DNA of 35,436 nucleotides, taken from positions 1-35,436 of the forward strand of contig CAUJFU010000237.1 in the NCBI GenBank assembly GCA_963169055.1, read 5' to 3'. The position numbers and the translations under genes are program-made. Below the pieces are notes generated by a model. The model had not been told where the DNA came from. It ran no database searches and saw only the letters and a program-made list of their open reading frames with translations. Shown piece after piece: positions 26,881 through 35,218 of this stretch. The stretch's first letter is position 1; the number at the start of each line of letters is the position of its first letter. The stretch is from Myxococcota bacterium (GTDB lineage: Bacteria > Myxococcota_C > UBA6777).

Positions 26881-28242
26881 TCACCCGATGCCGTGCAGAT
26901 CGCGCAAGATATCGTCTGCCCAAACGTCCAATAGCCCTAATTCTCCCGCAAGATGCAGGATGGTGTATCGTGCGCGGATATCTTTGCAGTACACCACCGC
27001 ACGCCGTGCGCGTTCGTCCGTGACACCGATCTCTCGGAAAGTCACAGGGCATCCCGCCGACAACAACTCTTCGCGGATCGCCAACGCAGGGCGCAGCGTC
27101 GATTGAACATCCTCCAAGATCTCCTCCCATCCGTTCTTGAGCCGCGTCAGTCGCTCTCGCAACACCGCAGGCGTCGGAAAAGCTTGCTTGGCATGCGACT
27201 CAACCGCCCCATACAGCGAGCCAAAACGCGCCCGAAGCACTCCCTCATAAGACGCCCACGACGGCAACGCGTTGACACGCTCCTCAATATCCCAAGACGA
27301 CGGATCCAACGCGGCCAAACGCTCGTACATCGCTGCCGTTGTGATCGTCCCCACCCCCACTTGACAACCATGAAAGTCATGCCCTTCGCCCCAAGCAAAG
27401 TGCGTCATATCGATGTAATGGCTGATCAGATGCTCCCCACCACTCGCTGGTGACGAAGAACCCGCCAAACTCATCGACATACCCGACAAACACAAACTCG
27501 CACTCAAACGCCCCACCGCCTCAACATCCCGCAACGGCAACTTCGATGCAACGCCTTCCAAAAGCGCTGCTCCTGCCTCCACAAGCACCATCGCATCCGA
27601 AGAATAACCCGCATCGTTGAGCCGATACCCCAACCGCCAATCCGCGTTGCTCACGGGCTTGGACAACAGATCACCAAACCCCGAAGCGATCATCCGCGCT
27701 GGAGATCGCGCCATCACATCCAAATCCACCAGACAAGCCAACGGCGGATCGCACGGCTGTGTCGTCTTCACGCCATCCGACAGCAACGCCGCAATCCCCG
27801 AAGTGTAGCCATTCATCGACGGAGCCGTCGCCACCACCGCGTACGGTATCTTGGCTTGATAGGCCGCCATCTTCACGATATCGTTGATCGTCCCCGCTCC
27901 CACCGCGATACACGCCACAACCTCTGCCGAAGCTCGCAGATGATCTCGCAACGCCCCCGCCTTCCGATCATCCGCCACAGGAACTTCTTCTCCCTCGGCG
28001 GCTTCGATCACATATAGCGCATTCGATATCCCCGCTGCATCGAGGCTTGCGACAACGGCCTCACCCGCGATCTTGTGCGTGATCGCATCCACGATCACCA
28101 ACCAACGACCGTGCGGCAAGATCCCTTCCAAATACCCCGCACTTCGGGGTAATAGCTCTTGCTCCAACACGCACACCTTGGTCTGCAACCGCTCCCAAAA
28201 ACCACGCAACACAGGTTCCACATCGATCTTGATCCGCGACAA
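26881..28242 (-). CDS. egsA: sn-Glycerol-1-phosphate dehydrogenase (AraM/EgsA family)
   Basis: The protein is 453 residues. The TTG at 28242 has a strong GGAGG 6 bases upstream. The enzyme reduces dihydroxyacetone phosphate to sn-glycerol-1-phosphate, the archaeal-type glycerol backbone, using NAD(P)H and a metal ion. Family evidence includes GAGTINDIVKMAAY (dinucleotide binding), ATAPSMNGYTS, SGFGDLLSKPVSNADW with a metal-ligand Asp, SGGEHLISHYID with a metal-ligand His, and GHDFHGCQVGVGT with the last His ligand. The length exceeds the ~350-400 of most relatives through a longer C-terminal helical region. No prenyl-glyceryl-phosphate synthase is nearby, so the product's fate (ether lipid, heptaprenylglyceryl phosphate or sugar-linked) is unknown. 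Confidence 0.92.
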   Translation of the reverse strand: MSRIKIDVEPVLRGFWERLQTKVCVLEQELLPRSAGYLEGILPHGRWLVIVDAITHKIAGEAVVASLDAAGISNALYVIEAAEGEEVPVADDRKAGALRDHLRASAEVVACIAVGAGTINDIVKMAAYQAKIPYAVVATAPSMNGYTSGIAALLSDGVKTTQPCDPPLACLVDLDVMARSPARMIASGFGDLLSKPVSNADWRLGYRLNDAGYSSDAMVLVEAGAALLEGVASKLPLRDVEAVGRLSASLCLSGMSMSLAGSSSPASGGEHLISHYIDMTHFAWGEGHDFHGCQVGVGTITTAAMYERLAALDPSSWDIEERVNALPSWASYEGVLRARFGSLYGAVESHAKQAFPTPAVLRERLTRLKNGWEEILEDVQSTLRPALAIREELLSAGCPVTFREIGVTDERARRAVVYCKDIRARYTILHLAGELGLLDVWADDILRDLHGIG

Positions 28243-28417
28243 CCAGCACCTCCCATCTTGGCTTTTTCATCCATAAAAAACAAAGATCACAAAAGAAATC
28301 AAATAGATAACGTTCTGGCTTTTACCTCACCCACAAAAAAAATGCAACCGACGTGAACCTTTTTTCCATACCCAGCGTACCTACGCCTGCTGAAATTTCC
28401 GTCCGTGTGATCGTCTC

Positions 28418-28445
28418 TTGACATCGTCAAAACACTTCATAACCT
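28418..28445 (+). promoter_or_regulatory. Candidate promoter of the structured RNA region
   Basis: A perfect -35 TTGACA (28418-28423), 16 bases, then TAACCT (28440-28445) keeps the three most conserved -10 positions. A second TTGACA at 28454 lacks a good -10. The flank 28243-28417 is AT-rich at 28262-28350 and holds the divergent egsA promoter region but no gene. Confidence 0.4.
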
Positions 28446-28621
28446 TTTCCCCCTTGACACCCTCAAAAGACATACACAACATCACCACCCAACACTTTTT
28501 CGTCGGGGGGGAAACCTCCCGAGATATCGCCCTCATCCATTCACTGCGACGTCCTGTATCGTGGTTTCACCACGCAGGCCGAGCCCCAACCCTTGCTTGC
28601 GAGCGCACAGGAGAAGAGTCC

Positions 28622-28735
28622 ATGAAAAACGGTATGAACGCCCGCGTCCTTGGGAATCCGGCCACCCTTGAACGCACACAACAAAACTGGGTCGGATGCG
28701 CGGTGAATGGTTTTGATGCCGGCAGTCGTCTCTGA
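28622..28735 (+). CDS. Possible 37-residue small ORF inside the structured RNA region
   Basis: The ATG at 28622 is preceded by AGGAG with 8-base spacing, one of the better ribosome sites in the window. The peptide begins MKNGMNARVLGNPATLE and ends at TGA 28733-28735. It has no recognisable family, membrane segment or signal. It could be a leader peptide whose translation controls folding of the downstream RNA, or chance. Confidence 0.25.
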   Translation: MKNGMNARVLGNPATLERTQQNWVGCAVNGFDAGSRL

Positions 28736-29371
28736 CCTTCGGTATCTGGCGAAGATCCCCTCGCCAACCTACACACACCGCGCTTTTCGACACCGCGCTT
28801 TTGGCGCTTGTCACTCTCAGCCAACGCTGACCTGTCACCTTGCCCAAAAGCTTCCTCGAACACAAAGCGCCGCGCAACACTGTTGCGCAACACTCCCTGC
28901 TCTTTGAAAACAAAACCTATCGCGTCCTATCGAGTCTCGCTTGGTTCCTCCAAGCCTCACTCTTTCACGCAGACGAAAATCGTGGATACCACGGCCTCCT
29001 TCAACTCTGAGCCCCAAGCAACGCATTGATCGAGGTCACACCACACACGTGCGGCAACCTCTCGGGTGGGAGCGGTTGTGTGTGGTTCCCGGTGCCTTTC
29101 ATACCACCTTGGCACCTTTGGGATGATAGCTTGCGCTCGCCCTCCTTCTTTGGGTGACCCTTGCTCCTTACCTCCGCACCGTCTATCGCTTGGATCGCTG
29201 TCTTCTCTGCTCTCCAACGTCCTCGTTGGCGTCTCTTTGAAGATGCTTCCTCATCCTTCCCTTGAAGCTCTTCGCACGACGAACAGCACCGCACAGCAGA
29301 CAAGATCACACCCTCAGAGAAGAGAGTTTCCCTCGATTGCACACGCGAATGGTTTGAGCAAACCCTTTCTT

Positions 29372-29407
29372 GCGGATACATGGCACTTCATGTATCCGCT
29401 TTTTTTT
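29372..29407 (+). terminator. Strong intrinsic terminator
   Basis: An 11-bp perfect stem GCGGATACATG (29372-29382), a 6-base loop, CATGTATCCGC (29389-29399) and eight T (29400-29407) make a textbook rho-independent terminator. It is the only clear one in the window. The T tract exists only for plus-strand transcription. It lies upstream of the VWA gene, not behind any protein gene. Confidence 0.93.
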
Positions 29408-29509
29408 GCGCTCCACCCACAACTCACATACGCCCCTTGCCGAACCTCCGAGTTGGACGCGCTCACATACGCCGCGATACCAAGACCACCCACCACCCAC
29501 GGATGCCCC

Positions 29510-32500
29510 ATGCCGGACCTCCTCTTGTGGCAACAACTTCTCTCTCTTGATCTTGTTTCGCTTTCTGCTCCACCACCCCAAACGCTCCACACTCTTTTGT
29601 TCGACCTAGCAAAACTGCCATCAGAAAAGAAAACCCCCTATCTTCATCTACTTAGACTATCTTTTCCGCACGCGCCTCCCGCTCTGCGCTCCGCCATCTC
29701 TGTGTTTTTTGGCGGCACTCACGGCCCGATGGCATGGGCCTTTTGGCTCGACGCACTCGCACAAACAGATGCCCACACTTTGCCTTTTCTGCTACAAGCC
29801 TACCGTCAAAGCTGCGCCCATGATCCCGCACGATGGGTCCATGCGCTGTTTCACCCCGATCCTGCGGTGCGCCTCCAAGCCCTTTCCAAGCGCCCCGAAG
29901 CCTTCCCGCCCCACTACGAATGGTTGCTGTTTCCCGATCCCAACGCCCAAACCGCTCTATACAAACGCTTTCAACATCATCGTCCCCAAGGCCCAGAAAT
30001 CGCCACACTCCTTCAACTCCATCAAGCCCAAGCCATCGACGCATCCATCCTTCAACCTTGGCTACACGATGCGTTTCTCCAACCACAAAACGTCCTTGAT
30101 CTCTTGCACCATCTCCCTGCTCCCTCCACACAAAGCACCTATCTTCCGCCTGATCCCGATGCGCTCTGGCGCCATCTCGCCAATTCTCCTCAGCAACCTG
30201 ACCCCCTTGACGCCTTGCTTGCTCTGCTTTGGCCTGCCCATTCCTCCCCTTCGCAAGCCTGCACCGTCTTCTTTCGCTCCGTTTGCCTCGCGATCCAACA
30301 CAACAAACTCACTCAACCACAACATCTACGCCTTGCCACCGCCATCTTGCGCGTTGGCTCTCGTTCGACCCAATGGACCGAAGACGCTGCTCGCTTGCTC
30401 TTGAGCGCGATCCCTCGGCTCTTTGGGACACGCTACCTTTCCCTCTCTTTGCGCCAACAAGTGGCCCGCCAGATACTTGATACCCGCCCTGCCGTCCGCC
30501 TCTTTGATCCGCTCGCAGAATGGATCGACACTCCGCTCTGCCTTCGACCCGACGGACAGTTCGATCTGATCGTCATCGCTGGGCTGATGGGCCTCGATAA
30601 ATCCAATCCCTTTCAACACCTGCTTTCTCATCTCTCTCCTCAACACCTCTTTGTCGCCGTCCTCCGACACCCTGAAGGCGCTGTGCGAATGCTCCGTCTT
30701 CAACCGCATAGTTCCGTGGATCGGCTCAGCTACGACTCCCTGCTCAACCTCGTCCTCCAAAAAGCACACACCTCCCCCCAATTCGTGGCTTACGCCCTGC
30801 TCCATCTCCCCAACAAACCCCTCTCCCTCTTTTGCGAACAGATGGCCCAACAGCCCCCTGCACTCGACCTTTTGCTCCCGCACCTGACCCAATCCCTTGA
30901 TCTTCTGTGTCTCTCCCCAACGCGAAAAGCACGAAAGCTCCAACATCTCGCCGCTGTCTTGGCCCAAACCCTTGCTCCACAACACGCTCGCCCTCTGCTC
31001 TATGCTCTCGCTCAACTCGATCAAAACACCCTTTCCATCGAGCTCCTCGAACAAATCTCCCGATGCCTCCCTCCCGATCAGCTCGCTCACAAGATCGCTC
31101 AACTCCCCCTGCGCTCCTTGCGTTCGATGCTCTCTTTGATCGATCAAGCCAACGGTTTCTCTCTTGACGCCGAAGAGTCCGTCCACTTCGCACTCCAACA
31201 CCATCCCGATCCCTTCATCCAAACGTGGATTCGTCAACAACAACGCCTCCGCCTCGCCCAAGGCAGCGAGAGCCGCCAACGTATCGAAGAAACCCCTCGG
31301 CAGCTCCCCGAAGCCACGCTCCAACGCATCGCTTGTTGCGCAGATATCGATCTCGAAGACGCGCTTCGCCCTTGCTACGACTTCCCCGCCAAAGGGCTTT
31401 GCCGCGCACTCCAACGCCGAAAAAAACCCACCCCTCAAGCCGAAGTCCTTGCCGCCCTTTTGCTTTGCCACGATCCCCTGCATCTCGTCCTCGAACAATG
31501 GAAACGTTTTTCAGACGAATCTCCCGCTCTTTACGAGCAACTCGATCAACGGATGGCAACGCGCTGTTCAGGTATGCGCGCCCTACCTCTTTGCGGCCTT
31601 GTCTGGATGTATCGGTGGGAGCAACACCTTCACACGCTCGCCCCTGCCTTGCTTCCTTCTCCCGAAGCCTTCGCCTCCTTTCTTCAACAAGGGCTTCAGA
31701 TCCCCATCGCTCCCTTGCGTTGGCGCTTTTGGCAAGCAGCTTCTTTGCTGCTCAAAAAATGGCGATGGCGCCCACCTGCGCTTTTGCCCCGCCTCTTCTC
31801 CCCCCAACTCGAACACCTCTTGCTCTTTGTGATCACTCTCGGCCACTCCGCCCAAAACACCGATCATGCGCTCCTTTACGACGAAACGCTTCAATCCATC
31901 GCCACCGAGATCTTGCTCATTCTTCACAAACTCCCCGCCGCCCAACCCACCGTGCACGCTCTCCACAGCCATCTGTTGCCTTTTCTTTCTAATCTCCCCG
32001 AAAACCTCCAAACCACCGTACAGCGCTGGATGAACGAACAAGGCTTTTCTTTTGGTTCGCCCCGTCCTCCCGCCCCCTCCACGCACAACGCAGAAACCTT
32101 GCCCCACTCCATCCACCATCTCCACGCACCTGAGGCCCTCGCGCTCTATTGCCTCGAAGACTCACCGCAACTCGTTGAAGCCGCAGCCACCAAACTCATC
32201 GGATACGGCGAGCCCGGCTTACAACGCCTGCTTCCTCTGCTTTCTCTCTCCCCCCAAGACACTCCCCCTGCGCAACTTCGCGTACTTCTCCGACTTGTCT
32301 CCTCGTGGCCCGAAGGCCCCAGCCTTCGCACGCTTCGCGCCCAACTTCAACAAGCCCTCGACACCATATCTCCCGACAACACGGCCCCTCATCTCTACGC
32401 CTCCCCCAACGCTCCCGTCCCCGACCAACCCCCCACACCGCCGAGTGTTTCCATCCAAGATCGCCTCCCCACGCCGATCACCGCACCCACCGCTCCTCTC

Positions 32501-34984
32501 CGCTCCTCTCCAACCAACGCCCCCACCATCGAGGTCCAACGCTGCTTTCTGCTTACGCTTGCCTTTCTTGAACGCGGAGAACACTCGCTCTCTCGATATC
32601 TTCCCCATCTCGCCCGCATCCCCGCGATATCCCCCACCCCGATCTCAAAGCGCACTTCGCACCGACACATCCACACAACCCACCAAGCGCAAGAAACGCC
32701 GCTCTCTCCTCGCCACACCCCCGCCATGTGGTTGACAGAGAACGATTGGGAGCAACTTCTTCACCTCGGGATCTCCGAAGAGGAACGAGCCATCTGGTTT
32801 GCCACATCCGATCAATACCACGCTTACGCCCCCGCCATCCGCTCTCTCTTACAACTACTTCCTGAAGACTCCCGATCCACCGACACTTCCACACAATCCA
32901 CCCCAAACACCGAGTGGATCGCTGCTCGCCTTGATGCGATCGAGGGATTTCTTCTTTGCGGTTCTTCTCGCCTTGAAGAACTTCGTTTGCAAGCGGCAAA
33001 ACGGCTTTTGCACTATGGCCGATGGCTTGGTTATCCTTTGTTGCTGCATACGGCTCTCTACCAACAAAAAAGCAGCGAAGAGCTACGTTCGATCTTGCGC
33101 CTTCTGCCCATTTCTTTGATCGAAAACACCGCTCACGGGCTTTTGATCAACCATTCCGATCCCTCGATCGAGCAGATCTTTTTGCGAGCGGTCTCCTTGC
33201 TTCCGCTGACGCCCGAACAAAAAGAACGGATCGCTCAGCCTTTTTTGCAACACGCACAACATCCCCTCACCCAAGAACGTGCGCTGTCTTTGCATACCCC
33301 CCCCATCGAACGCACCGAGTCGCTGCGAAAGCTTGCGCGCCTGTGTGCTTGGGGAATCCGCCTTGGGCGGCAGATCTCAGGAAAAGTCTTTCGAATTCGT
33401 TTGATCGCAGGCCGTGATCTCGGATACACCCGCCTCGAAACACCGCGTATCTTCATCAATCCCCTTCCGCTGTTGCGCCAAGAACGCCACGCTGAGGAGA
33501 TCGTCAAAGGTTTGATCTTGCACGAGTTGGGACATCACCTCTACCACGCTTCCCCCTCTTCTCGGGAGATCTGGAAACAAGCCCAACAAGAAGGCATTCA
33601 ACCGCTGCTCAACCTTGTCGCCGATGAACACCTTGAACGAAACCTGCGCGCTAAAGAGCAAGAGTTCGGCCATTCCCTCCAATCTCTCGCTGCCTACGGG
33701 TTCCAACACAACCAACGCGAGATCCGCGCCTTCTTTCTTCTCGATCAGCTAGGCCCCTCGGCATTGGAGACCCTGACACAATCTCCTCCCACAGCAGCCC
33801 GTATGCACGGGTGCATCCGCATCCACACAGGCGGGATCCTGCGCGAGGCTGAACGACGAGGGGCCAGCTTTTCTCGATTTATCCGCGCTTTGCGCATGGG
33901 ACTTGGAAACCGCTTCCGCGATCCCCTCGTTGCCAAAGCCCTCAACCTCTTCCACAAAGACTTCCGCCACCTCGATATGCAAGGACTCTATCAGATCGCC
34001 ACCAAACTCCGCGATATCTTCTCTTACCAAACCCGCCTACTCGATGACCTCGACACCGAACATACCCTTGGTTGCGACCTGACCGAGATCTTTCGTGACA
34101 GCTACGGCCTCACCGACGAAGAACTCCAACGCGCCATCGAAGAAGAACTCTACCCACGCCCACACGCCCAACCCTCCGCCCTCGACGAGATCGAACGCCG
34201 AAATATCAACCTCTCCAAAGATCTGCACTTTTCCCCCATCCACCACGTCCAACCGCTGCTCTACAGCGCCGAAGCCGCCCAACAATACGCTCAACAAGTC
34301 GCCCATGAAAGCCGCAATCTCCGACGCTACCTCCACCAGCTCGGACTCCACCTCCGCCCCCAAAAACGCCGCGTCCAAGGCCATCACATCGACACCCATA
34401 TCCTTCGTTCCGCGATCTTGCGCGGCGACCCACGCTTTCTCACCGCTCGACGGCTGACTCCACACAACCACCTTTTCCTTGGCGTCTTGATCGACTGCTC
34501 TGGTTCCATGAACGGCGATTTCCTCGAAAAAGCCAAAGCCTTCGCAAGCTTAATCGCCGAAGCCACCGCATCCATCGAAGGGATCGATGCACGCTTCTTC
34601 GGATTCAACGACACCACACTCTTTGATGCTGGTGATGCCCGTCATTGCGCCATCCACGCACTACAAAGCGCAGGCGGAAACAATGACGCCGCAGCAATGC
34701 TCCATCTCGCCAAACTTGCCCTCGCAAGCAAACGAAAAGCCCGTATCCTCGTCATGATCAGCGACGGTAGCCCCACCGAATGCTCCGTCACCGCCTTGAC
34801 CGCTCTGGTTCAACGCATCACCCAAAAAATGCACATTCTCTGCGCACAAGTCGCTGTCCGACCCCTTCCTTCCGCCTCTTTCCCCCACTACATCGAGCTG
34901 ACCAACGATGACATCGCTCTCTCCACCCATCGCTTCGGACAACTCATCGCACGCCTTGTCGCCCAAAGTCTCCGCCGTACCTGA
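29510..34984 (+). CDS. Giant helical-repeat/HELGH/VWA protein
   Basis: The protein is 1824 residues. The frame is open from 29066, but that part reads through the terminator and is not protein-like, so the ATG at 29510 is used; no Shine-Dalgarno site precedes it. Residues ~1-1280 are Leu-rich helical hairpins reminiscent of HEAT/ARM repeats, interrupted at ~960-1080 by Pro/Thr-rich linkers. Residues ~1290-1400 carry a metallopeptidase-like site: LILHELGHHLYH (His1338, Glu1339, His1342) and a downstream ADEHLER (Glu1373) that could be the third zinc ligand. The C-terminus (~1650-1824) is a VWA domain with an intact MIDAS: DCSGS (Asp1662, Ser1664, Ser1666), GGNND and SDGSPTE. The segment before the VWA resembles that of CobT/NorD-type proteins, which work with MoxR-family AAA+ ATPases; none is in the window. 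Confidence 0.75.
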   Translation: MPDLLLWQQLLSLDLVSLSAPPPQTLHTLLFDLAKLPSEKKTPYLHLLRLSFPHAPPALRSAISVFFGGTHGPMAWAFWLDALAQTDAHTLPFLLQAYRQSCAHDPARWVHALFHPDPAVRLQALSKRPEAFPPHYEWLLFPDPNAQTALYKRFQHHRPQGPEIATLLQLHQAQAIDASILQPWLHDAFLQPQNVLDLLHHLPAPSTQSTYLPPDPDALWRHLANSPQQPDPLDALLALLWPAHSSPSQACTVFFRSVCLAIQHNKLTQPQHLRLATAILRVGSRSTQWTEDAARLLLSAIPRLFGTRYLSLSLRQQVARQILDTRPAVRLFDPLAEWIDTPLCLRPDGQFDLIVIAGLMGLDKSNPFQHLLSHLSPQHLFVAVLRHPEGAVRMLRLQPHSSVDRLSYDSLLNLVLQKAHTSPQFVAYALLHLPNKPLSLFCEQMAQQPPALDLLLPHLTQSLDLLCLSPTRKARKLQHLAAVLAQTLAPQHARPLLYALAQLDQNTLSIELLEQISRCLPPDQLAHKIAQLPLRSLRSMLSLIDQANGFSLDAEESVHFALQHHPDPFIQTWIRQQQRLRLAQGSESRQRIEETPRQLPEATLQRIACCADIDLEDALRPCYDFPAKGLCRALQRRKKPTPQAEVLAALLLCHDPLHLVLEQWKRFSDESPALYEQLDQRMATRCSGMRALPLCGLVWMYRWEQHLHTLAPALLPSPEAFASFLQQGLQIPIAPLRWRFWQAASLLLKKWRWRPPALLPRLFSPQLEHLLLFVITLGHSAQNTDHALLYDETLQSIATEILLILHKLPAAQPTVHALHSHLLPFLSNLPENLQTTVQRWMNEQGFSFGSPRPPAPSTHNAETLPHSIHHLHAPEALALYCLEDSPQLVEAAATKLIGYGEPGLQRLLPLLSLSPQDTPPAQLRVLLRLVSSWPEGPSLRTLRAQLQQALDTISPDNTAPHLYASPNAPVPDQPPTPPSVSIQDRLPTPITAPTAPLRSSPTNAPTIEVQRCFLLTLAFLERGEHSLSRYLPHLARIPAISPTPISKRTSHRHIHTTHQAQETPLSPRHTPAMWLTENDWEQLLHLGISEEERAIWFATSDQYHAYAPAIRSLLQLLPEDSRSTDTSTQSTPNTEWIAARLDAIEGFLLCGSSRLEELRLQAAKRLLHYGRWLGYPLLLHTALYQQKSSEELRSILRLLPISLIENTAHGLLINHSDPSIEQIFLRAVSLLPLTPEQKERIAQPFLQHAQHPLTQERALSLHTPPIERTESLRKLARLCAWGIRLGRQISGKVFRIRLIAGRDLGYTRLETPRIFINPLPLLRQERHAEEIVKGLILHELGHHLYHASPSSREIWKQAQQEGIQPLLNLVADEHLERNLRAKEQEFGHSLQSLAAYGFQHNQREIRAFFLLDQLGPSALETLTQSPPTAARMHGCIRIHTGGILREAERRGASFSRFIRALRMGLGNRFRDPLVAKALNLFHKDFRHLDMQGLYQIATKLRDIFSYQTRLLDDLDTEHTLGCDLTEIFRDSYGLTDEELQRAIEEELYPRPHAQPSALDEIERRNINLSKDLHFSPIHHVQPLLYSAEAAQQYAQQVAHESRNLRRYLHQLGLHLRPQKRRVQGHHIDTHILRSAILRGDPRFLTARRLTPHNHLFLGVLIDCSGSMNGDFLEKAKAFASLIAEATASIEGIDARFFGFNDTTLFDAGDARHCAIHALQSAGGNNDAAAMLHLAKLALASKRKARILVMISDGSPTECSVTALTALVQRITQKMHILCAQVAVRPLPSASFPHYIELTNDDIALSTHRFGQLIARLVAQSLRRT

Positions 34985-35037
34985 TTCGTTTTTGTTTTGT
35001 TGGATGGTTTTGTGGGGCGCTGTGCGTTCGTGGTGTT

Positions 35038-35162
35038 TTGTTTTGTGGGGTGCTACCCCACGCCCCGCAAGGGACTGTCGCCCCTTGACCCCCGTGTTGG
35101 CGAAGAGATCGTTGTGTTTCAACACAAACCATTGTGTCGCTTGAAAAGGTCGCGGACACGGG
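35038..35162 (+). repeat. Dispersed structured element, copy C
   Basis: It begins about 55 bases after the VWA gene stop. Hairpin GTGGGGTGCTACCCCAC (35045-35061), hairpin CAAGGG/CCCTTG (35068-35087) and long helix 35091-35103 with 35150-35162 (11 of 13 pairs) follow in the same order as copy A read on the minus strand. An extra hairpin TTGTGTT/AACACAA (35112-35127) lies in the enclosed part. The sequence just before it (35006-35025) contains a second GTTTTGTGGGGCGC resembling the first arm. Confidence 0.85.
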
Positions 35163-35218
35163 CTTTTTAGAATAGGATAGAGGTTGTACGGAATCCGTCG
35201 GATATACGTCCGCATGAT

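Larger units (their letters stand above)
28452..29407 (+). ncRNA. Candidate large structured RNA or attenuating leader
   Basis: About 950 bases contain no recognisable protein gene on either strand but many perfect plus-strand hairpins. These are 28505-28520 (6-bp arms, GAAA tetraloop, one G-T pair), 28560-28574 (6 bp, TTC loop), 28747-28766 (TGGCGA/TCGCCA), 28872-28888 (GCGCAAC/GTTGCGC), 28939-28955 (6 bp), 28981-28993 (CGTGG/CCACG), 29040-29086 (9-bp arms enclosing smaller stems), 29091-29116 (GGTGCC/GGCACC), 29214-29229 (CCAACG/CGTTGG) and 29351-29364. An intrinsic terminator closes the region. It does not match the motifs I know for tmRNA, RNase P RNA, SRP RNA or group II introns. It may be a free RNA or the regulated 5' leader of the VWA gene that begins 103 bases after the T tract. 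Confidence 0.45.

Noticed and set aside
28418-28735. 105-codon frame in the structured region
   Set aside because: The first part has no ribosome site and covers the promoter candidate; only the last 37 codons have a plausible start.
28452-29407. Identification as tmRNA, RNase P RNA, SRP RNA, rRNA or group II intron
   Set aside because: None of the conserved core sequences I know for these RNAs is present on either strand.
29066-29509. Upstream extension of the VWA protein
   Set aside because: The 148 codons pass through the intrinsic terminator and hairpins, and no start in it has a ribosome site. An open frame this long by chance is uncommon, so the start remains a weak point.
30326-31498. 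390-codon frame antisense to the VWA giant
   Set aside because: Typical codon-bias shadow with no domain or start signal.
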